Source of the DNA: an uncultured Bacilli bacterium
GTDB taxonomy: Bacteria; Bacillota_I; Bacilli_A; RF39; UBA660
Reading direction: 5' to 3'
Length of the DNA: 22,061 nucleotides
Assembly (NCBI GenBank): GCA_947628685.1
Contig: CANRAT010000021.1
Coordinates: forward strand, 1-22,061
Each line of letters starts with the position of its first letter. The first letter of the stretch is position 1. The position numbers and the translations under genes were made by a program. Below the pieces are notes generated by a model that was given only the letters and a program-made list of their open reading frames with translations, was not told the DNA's origin and ran no database searches. Positions 7,561 through 17,200 of this stretch are shown here, one piece after another.

Positions 7561-9284
7561 GACATTTGTTCTGATTTTCTAACTAATACTATCCCAACTA
7601 TAATAAATAATATTGGTATTAATCTATTATAATCATTTTTACTTGTATTTGGAACTTCTACAATTAAGACTTCTTTTTCATCATATAAGTCAAAAGTATA
7701 TTCTTTTTTTTCATCTACAAGTATTTCAAAACTATCTACATATTTATAACCTATTTTACCTTTAACTTGAACTACATAATATTTACCATAATCGAGTTCT
7801 AGTTTTGCTATTCCATCTTTTGTTTCAATAGTTTTTATTAAATTATTATTAATATCATATATTTCAAAAATAGCGCCATCTTCTAGATTATATTCTCCAT
7901 TTTCTCCGTAATATTTTTTTAAAGTGAACTTTCCCTTTATTACGTTTTCATTAGAATAAATTATAATATTTTTTGTTTTTTCTGTTACTTCAAATCTATA
8001 GATATTTTCATCTAATTCATATCCCAAACTAGGCGTTATTTCTTTTATATAATATTTACCATATGGTAATTCATCTAGGTATGCTATACCTTCTTCATTT
8101 GTTTCTATTGTATTTATAAGTTCATTATCCCTATATATACCATATATTGCCCCCTTTAGTGTAGCATTTTCCCTTTTTATTCTTTCACTATCAAGTTTTT
8201 TTAAAGTAACTTTCCCCTTTATAACATTTTCATAAGAATTAATTACATAATCCTTAGTATCTTTTGTTATTTCAAATTCATAAATTTTTTCATCTAATTC
8301 ATATCCCAGACTAGGCGTTATTTCTTTTATATAATATTTACCATATGGTAATTCATCTATATATGCTATACCGTCTTCATCAGTTTCTATTGTATTTATA
8401 AGTTCATTATCCCTATATATACCATATATTGCTCCTTTTAGTGTAGCATCTTCCCTTTTTATTCCTTCACTATCGAACTTATGTAGTGTTACCGTACCAC
8501 TATCTACAGTTATATTAACTTTAAATTCTATATCATCTATCTTACCTGGAAATAATAGAGATTGACTCCCCTTTAAACCATATAATTCATAGTCTCTTGT
8601 AATAGGACTTTTCTTTACAAAAGTTATTTCATAATTACCTTCTTTTTCTGTTTTAATTTTTAACTTATTGTCTATTATACTTGCTTCAATATTAGAATCT
8701 TTAATTTCATAATTATTAAGTATTTCATTTAAGTCAATTTCCTCATAATTACTATTAATTGTATAATCATAGTTATTCCCACTAAAACTTGGTAATTTCT
8801 TATAATTTTTAACTAATGTTTCTAACTCTTTTACTTCATCTTCATAAGCAATTATTCTCATCTTGCCTGTATTAGTAAAATAGATATCATCTAAATTTAA
8901 TGTCTTCCATATTAAAAATTGCGTTATTCCATACCACTTTAAATCTGTATGATTTTCATATCCATATCCATAATAAGCTATTATATTCATTTGATTTAAT
9001 TGCTCATTTGTTATATTAAACATACTATCATTATAAGAATATCCTTTGTAATATTCTGTTGTATTTAAGTGATCAAATGGATTGATACAGTAAACAAACT
9101 CATTATCATGCCTCCTTAATATAAATGGTACTCCATTATGTACATCATCTGGTATTACAGATTCTATATGCATATCAGGTACTCTTTCACCTAATCTAAA
9201 TTTTGCTTGTGATAGTGCATGTGTAAAGTCAATATTAATTAGAAAAATTATCAAAGTTGTTATTATAAATAAACATTTTTTCAT
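7545..9284 (-). CDS. Surface adhesin: thioester (TQXA) domain plus three SpaA/Cna-B repeats
   Basis: A predicted wall- or membrane-anchored adhesin of 579 residues. Residues 1-23 are a signal peptide. A thioester-type domain follows: C66 in FVYCIN and Q122 in YGITQFLIWK are the expected Cys-Gln pair, which in this family forms an internal bond that can couple covalently to host amines. Two near-identical 94-residue SpaA-like repeats lie at about 263-356 and 357-450, each with a lysine in the first strand (VTLHK or VTLKK), Glu in YIKEITPS, and Asn near the end: the usual isopeptide triad. A diverged third repeat runs to about 535. The tail is VPNTSKN, a hydrophobic segment and a basic end, which reads as a variant LPXTG sorting signal. 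The start at 9284 is set by AAAGGAGG; longer in-frame starts lack one. Domain calls are by motif only. Confidence 0.85.
   Translation of the reverse strand: MKKCLFIITTLIIFLINIDFTHALSQAKFRLGERVPDMHIESVIPDDVHNGVPFILRRHDNEFVYCINPFDHLNTTEYYKGYSYNDSMFNITNEQLNQMNIIAYYGYGYENHTDLKWYGITQFLIWKTLNLDDIYFTNTGKMRIIAYEDEVKELETLVKNYKKLPSFSGNNYDYTINSNYEEIDLNEILNNYEIKDSNIEASIIDNKLKIKTEKEGNYEITFVKKSPITRDYELYGLKGSQSLLFPGKIDDIEFKVNITVDSGTVTLHKFDSEGIKREDATLKGAIYGIYRDNELINTIETDEDGIAYIDELPYGKYYIKEITPSLGYELDEKIYEFEITKDTKDYVINSYENVIKGKVTLKKLDSERIKRENATLKGAIYGIYRDNELINTIETNEEGIAYLDELPYGKYYIKEITPSLGYELDENIYRFEVTEKTKNIIIYSNENVIKGKFTLKKYYGENGEYNLEDGAIFEIYDINNNLIKTIETKDGIAKLELDYGKYYVVQVKGKIGYKYVDSFEILVDEKKEYTFDLYDEKEVLIVEVPNTSKNDYNRLIPILFIIVGIVLVRKSEQMSKKKV
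7935..8498 (-). repeat. Tandem 282-bp repeat encoding two SpaA-like domains
   Basis: Two head-to-tail copies (7935-8216 and 8217-8498) with a 282-bp period are nearly identical over the segment coding for GAIYGIYRDNELINTIET through TPSLGYELDE, including an uninterrupted identical stretch of about 49 nt (near 8027-8075 and 8309-8357). Both stay in frame, so recombination could change the domain number without breaking the gene. Confidence 0.9.
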
Positions 9285-9306
9285 AAAAACCTCCTTTCGA
9301 TATATA

Positions 9307-9335
9307 CTTTTATCACACTTTAAAAAATATATCAA
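9307..9335 (-). promoter_or_regulatory. Putative promoter of the thioester adhesin gene
   Basis: On the minus strand, TTGATA (9330-9335) and TAAAAG (9307-9312) are 17 bp apart, with an extended TG before the -10 (TGATAAAAG). The leader is about 16-20 nt and carries AAAGGAGG. An inverted repeat overlaps the -35. Confidence 0.5.
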
Positions 9336-9350
9336 AATGACGTTTTTGAT
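9331..9350. promoter_or_regulatory. Inverted repeat over the adhesin -35 (operator candidate)
   Basis: ATCAAAA (9331-9337) and TTTTGAT (9344-9350) form a perfect 7-bp dyad with a 6-bp centre. It overlaps the -35 of the thioester adhesin promoter, where a dimeric repressor could act. No binding family is recognised, and AT-rich dyads arise by chance easily. Confidence 0.3.
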
Positions 9351-9374
9351 AAATTGTTAATGCTTTTTTTCTAA

Positions 9375-9404
9375 TTTTAAATTTTTACGCGTAGAAATTT
9401 AAAA
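9375..9404. other. Long AT-rich hairpin without a U tract
   Basis: A 13-bp stem with one G-T pair (9375-9387 with 9392-9404) closes a CGCG tetraloop. Neither strand has a following U run, so it is not a standard terminator. It lies between the prepilin-like gene terminator and the adhesin promoter. Confidence 0.4.
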
Positions 9405-9422
9405 ACTGTAATTTTAAGTATT

Positions 9423-9457
9423 AAAAAATAGAAAAACGTTATTTTTTCTATTTTTTT
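9423..9457 (-). terminator. Terminator of the prepilin-like gene
   Basis: A 14-bp stem (9423-9436 with 9443-9456) is made mostly of A-T pairs with one G-C and a 6-nt loop, 15 bp past the stop codon. The stem is weak and the run after it is itself part of the A/T arms, so efficiency is uncertain. Confidence 0.5.
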
Positions 9458-9470
9458 ACAATTTTTTTGT

Positions 9471-10574
9471 TTAGCCTATTCTAAATGCTGGAGCTACACC
9501 AAATGAATTAGTAGAATGATATTGAACAAATGGACCTCCCCAAGATAAAACAGTTAGAAAATCTTCTTTAGCAAGACGAGCTGTGCGTAGCCACCAAGAT
9601 GTTCCATTACCATTATATTTTTTTATAGCTGATGCATATTTACCTAAATCTGCTGTTACTCCTTGTTCTTTATAATAATCTAGTTGTCTTGTGTTATCCC
9701 ATGCACTGTCACTAGGCACTAAATTCTCTATACTTCCATTCTCCCATACTTCATGTGCTGATAATAAATATAATTTATCTATTGATTCAAAATTTGAAGT
9801 GTCGCCTAAACCATGAGATGATATCACTTTTGTGTCTATTATTCCTGTTTTTAATTTATTTGGTAATGTATTATAAATTATATCATTTACATAATCATAT
9901 AGCTCACTTTTTGGCCATCCTCCATCGTTTGTACCTCTTAAATTTACACTATCTGCTGAATTCATTACATGATTTGTTATTATATCTACAAACTCTACTA
10001 CAAAGCCACATGCCGTTTCAGAAAAATTTTCTCCCCCACATCCTTCTGCTTCATTATTAGAAATATTTGCTATTCTTACTGTAAATGACTGATTGTTAAA
10101 TTCTTCTCCACTTAATACTATTTCTTTTTCTTCTCCTACTTTATATACATCTTTTCCTAATCTTATATTTGCTATTATTGTTAGCCAATCGTCTTTTGCA
10201 AATGATGGAGAATCACAAGCAAAACTTATTGTTTCGTCCGTAACTTCCAAACTATTTAAAGCTATTGCTCCTCCACACGGTCTTGTTCCATTTACTTCAA
10301 CTTTTAAATTTTCTATTTTGCTATTTTGTATACATAATAAGTTCCCATCACTTTCAATTGTACAAATACTTGGATTAAATTCTTCATCTATATTTTTTGC
10401 ATAGAGTGCTTCTTCTACTGCTCTTATATAATTTTTCTCACTTATTAAAAGACTTTTTTCTTTTGAATCTCTTATTAAATTTAGTACTTGTGGAATTGCT
10501 ATTAATGCTATTATTGCTAGTATTACTATTACTGCAAGTAGTTCTATAAGTGTAAATCCTTTTCTCATATTCAT
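9471..10574 (-). CDS. Prepilin-like protein with DUF6273-like C-terminal domain
   Basis: The N terminus is a textbook type IV prepilin (class III) signal: a short basic leader MNMRKG, then FTLIELLAVIVILAIIALIA with Glu at mature position 5, so cleavage by a prepilin peptidase is expected between G and F. The rest (about residues 40-367) is an extracellular domain with several cysteines. It ends in a WWLRT block and the closing GVAPAFRIG, which resembles DUF6273 by motif. Such proteins could be minor or tip pilins that act as adhesins. Two ATGs (10574 and 10568) are both usable with the upstream AAGGA/GGAAG. The promoter carries an 11-G tract, suggesting on/off switching. No pilus assembly genes are in view, so assembly must use genes elsewhere, or the protein may be only membrane-held. 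Confidence 0.82.
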   Translation of the reverse strand: MNMRKGFTLIELLAVIVILAIIALIAIPQVLNLIRDSKEKSLLISEKNYIRAVEEALYAKNIDEEFNPSICTIESDGNLLCIQNSKIENLKVEVNGTRPCGGAIALNSLEVTDETISFACDSPSFAKDDWLTIIANIRLGKDVYKVGEEKEIVLSGEEFNNQSFTVRIANISNNEAEGCGGENFSETACGFVVEFVDIITNHVMNSADSVNLRGTNDGGWPKSELYDYVNDIIYNTLPNKLKTGIIDTKVISSHGLGDTSNFESIDKLYLLSAHEVWENGSIENLVPSDSAWDNTRQLDYYKEQGVTADLGKYASAIKKYNGNGTSWWLRTARLAKEDFLTVLSWGGPFVQYHSTNSFGVAPAFRIG

Positions 10575-10603
10575 CTTCCATTCCTTAGTTTACTTACACT
10601 TCT

Positions 10604-10635
10604 ATTCTACCACGCCCCCCCCCCCTACATGTCAA
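10604..10635 (-). promoter_or_regulatory. Promoter with an 11-G spacer tract (phase-variable candidate)
   Basis: On the minus strand a perfect TTGACA (plus-strand 10630-10635) and a -10 TAGAAT (10604-10609) are separated by 20 bp. Eleven consecutive G occupy 10615-10625 on the plus strand as C. Loss of three G would give the optimal 17-bp spacing. Poly-G spacers of this design control porA in Neisseria by slipped-strand mispairing. A T-rich UP-like stretch precedes the -35. Confidence 0.75.
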
Positions 10636-10645
10636 GACTAAAAAA
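10630..10645 (-). repeat. Second copy of the 16-nt TTTTTTAGTCTTGACA block
   Basis: The 16 nt on the plus strand, TGTCAAGACTAAAAAA, are identical to positions 10-25, and in both places a C run lies 1-4 bases to the left. The sequences outside this block differ, so the shared part is the promoter upstream element and the tract rather than a whole gene duplication. Confidence 0.8.
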
Positions 10646-10696
10646 GCACTCGTAAAATTTTTATTTAACTTCCCGTTTTTATTTTGTTTAAAATTT

Positions 10697-10737
10697 TAAT
10701 AAAAAAAGATAACTTATTTATTATGTAAGTTATCTTT
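10697..10737 (-). terminator. Terminator of the giant surface protein operon
   Basis: A perfect 12-bp stem (10705-10716 with 10726-10737, AAAGATAACTTA and its complement) with a 9-nt loop, followed on the minus strand by a U run. It lies 19 bp past the stop of the DUF4358-like gene. Confidence 0.88.
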
Positions 10738-10755
10738 AAATTGTTTTGCGCAACT

Positions 10756-11217
10756 TTAATCACAATATACAAAATTTCTTATTATTCCCTCGATTGTAGC
10801 ATTATGTTCACTTGAAAAAGCAACATAAGTAATTTTATTATATGTATTTATTTTTGTTTCCTTATATTTATCTTTATTCAAATCTTTTCTTGAATTTACT
10901 AATTCTTCTAAATAATTTAATTGATTTTGATTTAAATTTTTCATGATGATGAAGAATTCATCTTCGTCGTTACTATTTACTGCTAGTAAATAATCATCAA
11001 TAAGATAATAATCTAGAGGTAAATACATAGTAACAGAAGATTCATCTACTATTTCAAATGAAGAACTCGTTAAAGAATTTATTTCATTATAAATTTCTTC
11101 AAGATTTATGTTTTCAAAGCATGCAGTTTCTTTTTTATTTGTTTTAATAATTACAAGTATTAAAGAAATTATAACTAATATTATAACTATTATTATATAT
11201 TTTAAATATTTCTTCAT
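10756..11217 (-). CDS. Small membrane-anchored protein, DUF4358-like
   Basis: A 153-residue protein with one N-terminal membrane segment (about residues 5-25; very Ile-rich), then an extracytoplasmic domain. The pattern of MYLPLDYYLIDDYLLAV, a short loop with EDEFFIIMK, LEELVNSRK and a closing strand with ITYVAFSSE resembles DUF4358 lipoproteins, although no lipobox Cys is placed correctly. The match is by recollection of the pattern and is tentative. Its ATG overlaps the TGA of the giant gene as ATGA (11214-11217), so translation is coupled and the two products likely work together outside the membrane. The 3' end is a strong terminator. Confidence 0.7.
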   Translation of the reverse strand: MKKYLKYIIIVIILVIISLILVIIKTNKKETACFENINLEEIYNEINSLTSSSFEIVDESSVTMYLPLDYYLIDDYLLAVNSNDEDEFFIIMKNLNQNQLNYLEELVNSRKDLNKDKYKETKINTYNKITYVAFSSEHNATIEGIIRNFVYCD

Positions 11218-14200
11218 GCTATCTCCTTTAAATTCTTTTTCCTTTTAATAAGTAAAGTTAGTGAAACTAATATTGCTACTATAGATAGTCCAAATATAAC
11301 TACTCCGTTTAATGGGAATTTATTAGATTTTTTACTTGGATTAACGTAGAACTGTACTAATTCATAATCTTTATAAATTTTATTTGTTTCAGATTCTAAA
11401 GTATCATCTTCTGTTATATCCTCAATACTATATATATCATAATTTTGTGTTATATCATTATAAACAGTTATATAATTTTTATTTACACTTGATGATGAGT
11501 TATTATTCTGTAGTTGATTTTTAGCATCTTCTACTGATGTATTAGAAAGTTTATCTTTAAGTAATTCTATTTCTACATACTTGTTAGTGGAAACTAATGA
11601 TTCTATTGTATTATAAGATTTATTTGATAACTTAGATGATACATAATCAAAGAAGCTTACATTATGTTCAGTTATATTATTAAATAACTCTTTACCTGTT
11701 ATATAATCAAATTTATAAACAGTTCCATCTTGATATTTTAAAGTTACTACACTTGATGATGAATTAATATCTGTATATAATTCTTTTATATCTCTGTTTT
11801 GAAGTGACTCTGGATATTTAATATTGTTTTTTATACTGTATAATACACCATTATCTTTTAATATTATTTGCACTTCATTATTATTGTAATAATCTACAAT
11901 ATATGAATCTCTTTTGTTTTTCATATCCCCAATCATACTCATATTACCATTCTTTACAAATATTTGATATTCTTTTATATCAGAATCAACTGTAGAATAA
12001 TTATAATATGTCTTTATAGTTTTACCATTATATATGAATGTATAAAGTGGCATGTCTGACTCCAAAACTGTATAATCTTTAATTGCTTCACTTTCTTCTT
12101 TTGACCTAATATTATATATATGTCCATCACTTGTAAGAACTTTATCATTATAAAGATTTACAAAATTTCCACTTATAATAGAAGTTTCAGAATAAAGGAA
12201 AGTATCATTTAAATAATAAACTTGATTATCTACTAAACTTAATGTTTTTTTAAGTTTATCCGCACTTATTTTTTCAGTTTTATTATTTACTCCATTTGTT
12301 ATATATATTTCAAAAGAATCTTTGAAATTATATGGTATTGTAAAAGTCCTTTTATTGATACTTATATATTCAGATATATAATCGCCTATTTTATAATAAA
12401 AGTAAGCATTTGGATTTAATTTAGAAAATTCCAAATTAATTTTATCAACATCACTTGCATAAATATCATAATCCATATTCAAATTGTTGCTATAAAATTT
12501 AGAATAATTTCTTATGTTTGTTGGCATAAAATATTTAGTTGAGTAACCTAATTCATCTTCTTGAACAGTTCCACTTTCAGAATCATATGGTATTTTTACA
12601 TAATATTTTTCATCAAATTTAGCATAGTTATTATTTTTAAATATAGGGAAATAAGTCGTATCATCTTCAACAAATGCTTCTTTATAACTAGTCGTATTAT
12701 AATTTTTAACAAATTCATTTAATGCACTAATTGAGTTCATTTGATAATCTTTTAATGATTCAATATCTCCAACATATTCTTTAAAATTACTTTTTGCATA
12801 GAAGTCCTCAAGCGTTATTTCGCCACTACCAAATCCAGTTTGTGAACCCGTATTTTTATTTTCTATTGTACCTATTAAACTACAACTATTACATTCTTCA
12901 CTATTTAATTTTACATTTCCATTAAATAATGAATATGTATATCTTATATCGGTTGACGCAGGTACTTGATAAATATATCCTAGTATTTTACCTGTATTTT
13001 TTACACTTTCAGTATTAATAATCGTACCAAGCGTGAAATTACCTTTAAATATTAAATTTTGAGAAGAAGTTGTATTGTTATTTATATAACCTATTACGCC
13101 TCCTATATAATCTTTTGCTGTAATAGTTGATTTTAAAACCATATTATCTTGAATTGTAGGTGAACTAGAAATTTGACCAAATAATCCACCAACTCTATTA
13201 TTAGCTTCAATATTGACATTTAAAACTGCATTACCTTGAGTTGTATATGATGATGAATTACCTAATAATCCACCCACATAATCATTTCCTTTTATACTTG
13301 TATCTGATACCTTTGAATTTGATGAATATGCACCATTTCCTAATAATCCACCTGTATAGTCTTTTCCATTTATTTGAGAATCAGTAACGGTTGAACCATT
13401 AGAATATGAACCATTACCTAATAGTCCACCCGTATAACTACCGGTATTTGTTATCTGGCTACTTTCTACATTAGATGAGTTAGCATATGAACCATTACCT
13501 ATCATCCCACCAACATAACTACTACCAGATATATAAGAATTTGATATTTCAGAATAGGTTACTGAACCATTACCTATTAACCCACCTACTTGTGAGCCAA
13601 CAAAATTAGTATAAGTCTCTTCTTGATCAGATTTTTTGCCTATAACTACTTTATCTACTTTAGATTTTGTTACAACAGGTCCTGTTCCGTATATTCCACC
13701 AACATAAGTTGAACTTTTTGTTGTACTTTGTTGTATATCTACATTAGTTACATTTATATCAGTTTTTGTAGTACTATAAGAATATGTTCCTGCAACTCCA
13801 CCTATATAACTTCCACCTGTTGTTTCTGTCATACTTTCTGATATAGTTATTTTTGTTGCATCTCCTCTACCTACTATACCACCTATATAACTTACTCCTT
13901 TTACATTAATTTTACTTGCTGTAATATCACTTATTGTATAATCAATATATCCTGCTATACCACCTACATAATTACCTGTTCCTGTTACGTTAATTTCGTT
14001 TGCATTTATATTATTTATTTTTTCTTCGTTATAGACTTCTTCAGAATTATAGCCTACAAGACCACCTACATAACTTACTCCTGATACATTTATTTTAGAC
14101 ATTTTTACATTTTTAATATCTCCTGGACTTTGAGCAACAATTCCAACATAACTTTTACTACTAGTTATTGTCATATTTTCAAATTTACAGTTCTCGATTA

Positions 14201-17200
14201 GACCGTTATTATATCTAATCATTCCACTATAATCTTCATTTAAATTTGACATTTTTATATCTTTAAAGTTTAAATCTCTTAGTGTTCCATCTAAAATATT
14301 AATTAAATGATCATTAATACTTGTATTATCATCAGAATTTTCTAACCTTATTTCATATCCATTTCCTAGTAAATTATATATATTTTTATTAGCAGAAGAT
14401 TTGTAACTTTCTTCATCTGATTTTAAATTTATATCACTTAATAATATTACATTCTCATATTTATCTGTTGATATTTTATTCCATTCATCAAGATTGCTTA
14501 CACTCCTATAAAATGGAATTTCTAGATTTAAATCTATTGTAGTATCTCCATGTCGTATTTTAACCGTATAATAATTTAAAAATGCATCATTAGGTTTAAC
14601 TGTATATGTTCCATTATCTTTTTTAATCATTGATAAAGTTCCATCACTATTTGTCTCTTCGTTAGAATCTTTTTTTGTTATAATCAATTCATAACCACCT
14701 GGTAATTCAAGATTTAAAGTTGCTGATTTCGCACAAGCATGAGTATATAAATCAGAAGATATAGTTTTGCTTTCATCAAATATATCTTTTATATCACCTA
14801 TTTTACACTCATCATCATCATCATATTCAACCGTATATTTTATATCATCTGATGTTACTTTTTCTACATAATATAAGTCTTTTGCAGATTGTTCAACCGA
14901 TGAACTTTGTTTTAAATATGGTAAATAATATTGTGATTCAATTGATTCTTGTTGATCGAAAACATTATTTCTATCAAAAGTTTTAAAGCCATTTTTATCT
15001 ATTGTTGTTACACTTATAAAGTCATCTTCTTCAAAAGCATAATTATTACTTGCAACTTTTTCTATCCTTGTTGGCACTATTTGTGAATAATTTTTATTAA
15101 GATTTTTATTAATTATTTTTCCTATATTCATACAATAAATTATTGAATCTGTGCGGTAACCATTAGCAGTAAATTTTCCAGCTATACCACCTACAAAATC
15201 TCCTGTGCTTGTAATATTTACATAACTATAAGAATATCTTATATAACTATTTCTATCTATTCCTGTTATGCCACCTACATTTGAATATCCTGTATCAATA
15301 TTTCCGATTACATAAGTATTTTCTATTGTAGTAGAATTTGAGTAACCTACTAATCCACCAATCGATTTATATCCAATATAAGTATCAAGTGAAATATTTA
15401 TATCTACATTATATACATAACTATTTCTTATTGTAGTAGATGGTGCATAACCTATTAAACCACCTATATAATTTGAATAAATTATTCCTGAGTAATCATC
15501 TGTTGCTTTCCTTATTTTACTATTGTTAACTGATGCGTTAGTTATTGTTGTTGATTGTGCTTGTCCTATCAAACTTCCAACATAAATCGATGAAGTTGAT
15601 ACATTATTATTTTTCCTTTCTATAGTTATTTCTATATTATTTATATCAACATCAGTTATAGTTCCACCTGAAGTTGCTCTAATAAATCCTATGAATAATT
15701 CAGTTGAACTAAATTTTATATTTTTTACTTTAAGATTTTCTAGTCTACCTGTAAAATTATATATAAAGTAACCTCTAGTAATATTAAAGTCATTAAAATC
15801 AATTGTCTTATTATTAGCTAAAAATTTAGATGAATAAGTTTGACTAGCTTTAGGTAATAAAACATTATCGATATTTGCCCTTGAAACTGTTATATCACTT
15901 ATAATATATATATTTTCATTTTTATCAATAGAAGAAACTAAAGACTCATAATCACTAATATATCTATACATTTCTATTTCAATATTTCTCTTATCAGTTT
16001 CATCATATGTCCTTGTATGTTTACCGCCTAGGGGATCTGTATATTTAATTTCAACTATATTATAACTATTAATAGCCTTACCTTCATTACCATCTAAGAA
16101 TAACTCAACAGTAAGTTCTGTTACCTTTGATGCTTCATCATATTTTTGATCTATTATCTCATTAGATAAATTTTCTAAAATTACTTCATCAACAGTAACT
16201 TTATCTGGATTATTAACATATATAGTAGCCTTTGCTTTTCTTGTATCATTTAAGTTATTATCATCTATTGACTCTGCTGAAATTATATCTACTGTTGCTT
16301 CTCTATAGTCATAAGCAATAGAAATTAATTTTTGATAGTCATCCATAAATCTGCTCATTTTAACCATAGGATAATATCCTGATGTTATTGTAAATCCATT
16401 ATCTTTATTTAAAATAACCTCTAGAACTCCTCTATTTCTTAAAGACACTGGATTAAGTCTTTTATTATAACTATCATTATAACCTAATTGCTCTAAATTT
16501 GTATCTACATAATAATTATTTTTTATAGTACCTGCTTTACCATATATATTAGGTCCAAGTTTACTTGTTGTTTGAGTTGTTGTTGCAACAGAAAGTGTAT
16601 TTCTAAGTATTCCTGAATTCACATTCCTATTTACTATTGTTGCTATACCACGATTAGACGAATTTGTATAATTTTCTTCTGCAGAAACGACACTAACTAA
16701 ATTATAAACATATTCAATTGTACCAGAATTATCTACAGTAAATGTACCGTGGTATGCACTAACATCATGAAGTATTACTCTTTTTTCATATAAAGAATTT
16801 AATTCTGTTGTAACATATCCATTTTTTATAACTCCACTGGCATTATTAGTATAAGTTACAATGCTTGATGCACTATATGTATGTATATCACTTTGTAAAT
16901 ATACTACAAAATTTTCAATCGTTCCAGAATTTGAATAAGCGAGTAATCCTAAAGCATATGCCCTACCATTTTCATATAATTGATTGACATTTACAACTAC
17001 ATTTTGTAAAGTACCACTATTAGTGTTTACAAAACCTGGAAGTGTAGTTATAACTCCATCGTACTCTAAAGAATAATTTATAACTAAATTTTTCAAAACA
17101 CCAGTCTTAGATATTGAACTAAATAAAGTTAAATTTGACGTATTATTTCTATATAATTTAACTGAATATCCTTGGAAATCAATTGTACCACCAAAATTGC

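Noticed and set aside
9375..9404. Long hairpin as a terminator
   Set aside because: No U run follows on either strand; the hairpin at 9423-9457 is better placed to end the prepilin-like gene.
10..10645. The two TTTTTTAGTCTTGACA copies as ends of an invertible or mobile segment
   Set aside because: Both copies have the same orientation, the shared block is only 16 nt plus the tract, and the DNA between them holds core genes; separate promoter copies explain it better.
13150..14100. Regularly spaced similar DNA words resembling a CRISPR-like array
   Set aside because: The repeats are diverged, stay in frame and encode GLUG rungs of the giant protein; there are no identical repeats with unrelated spacers.
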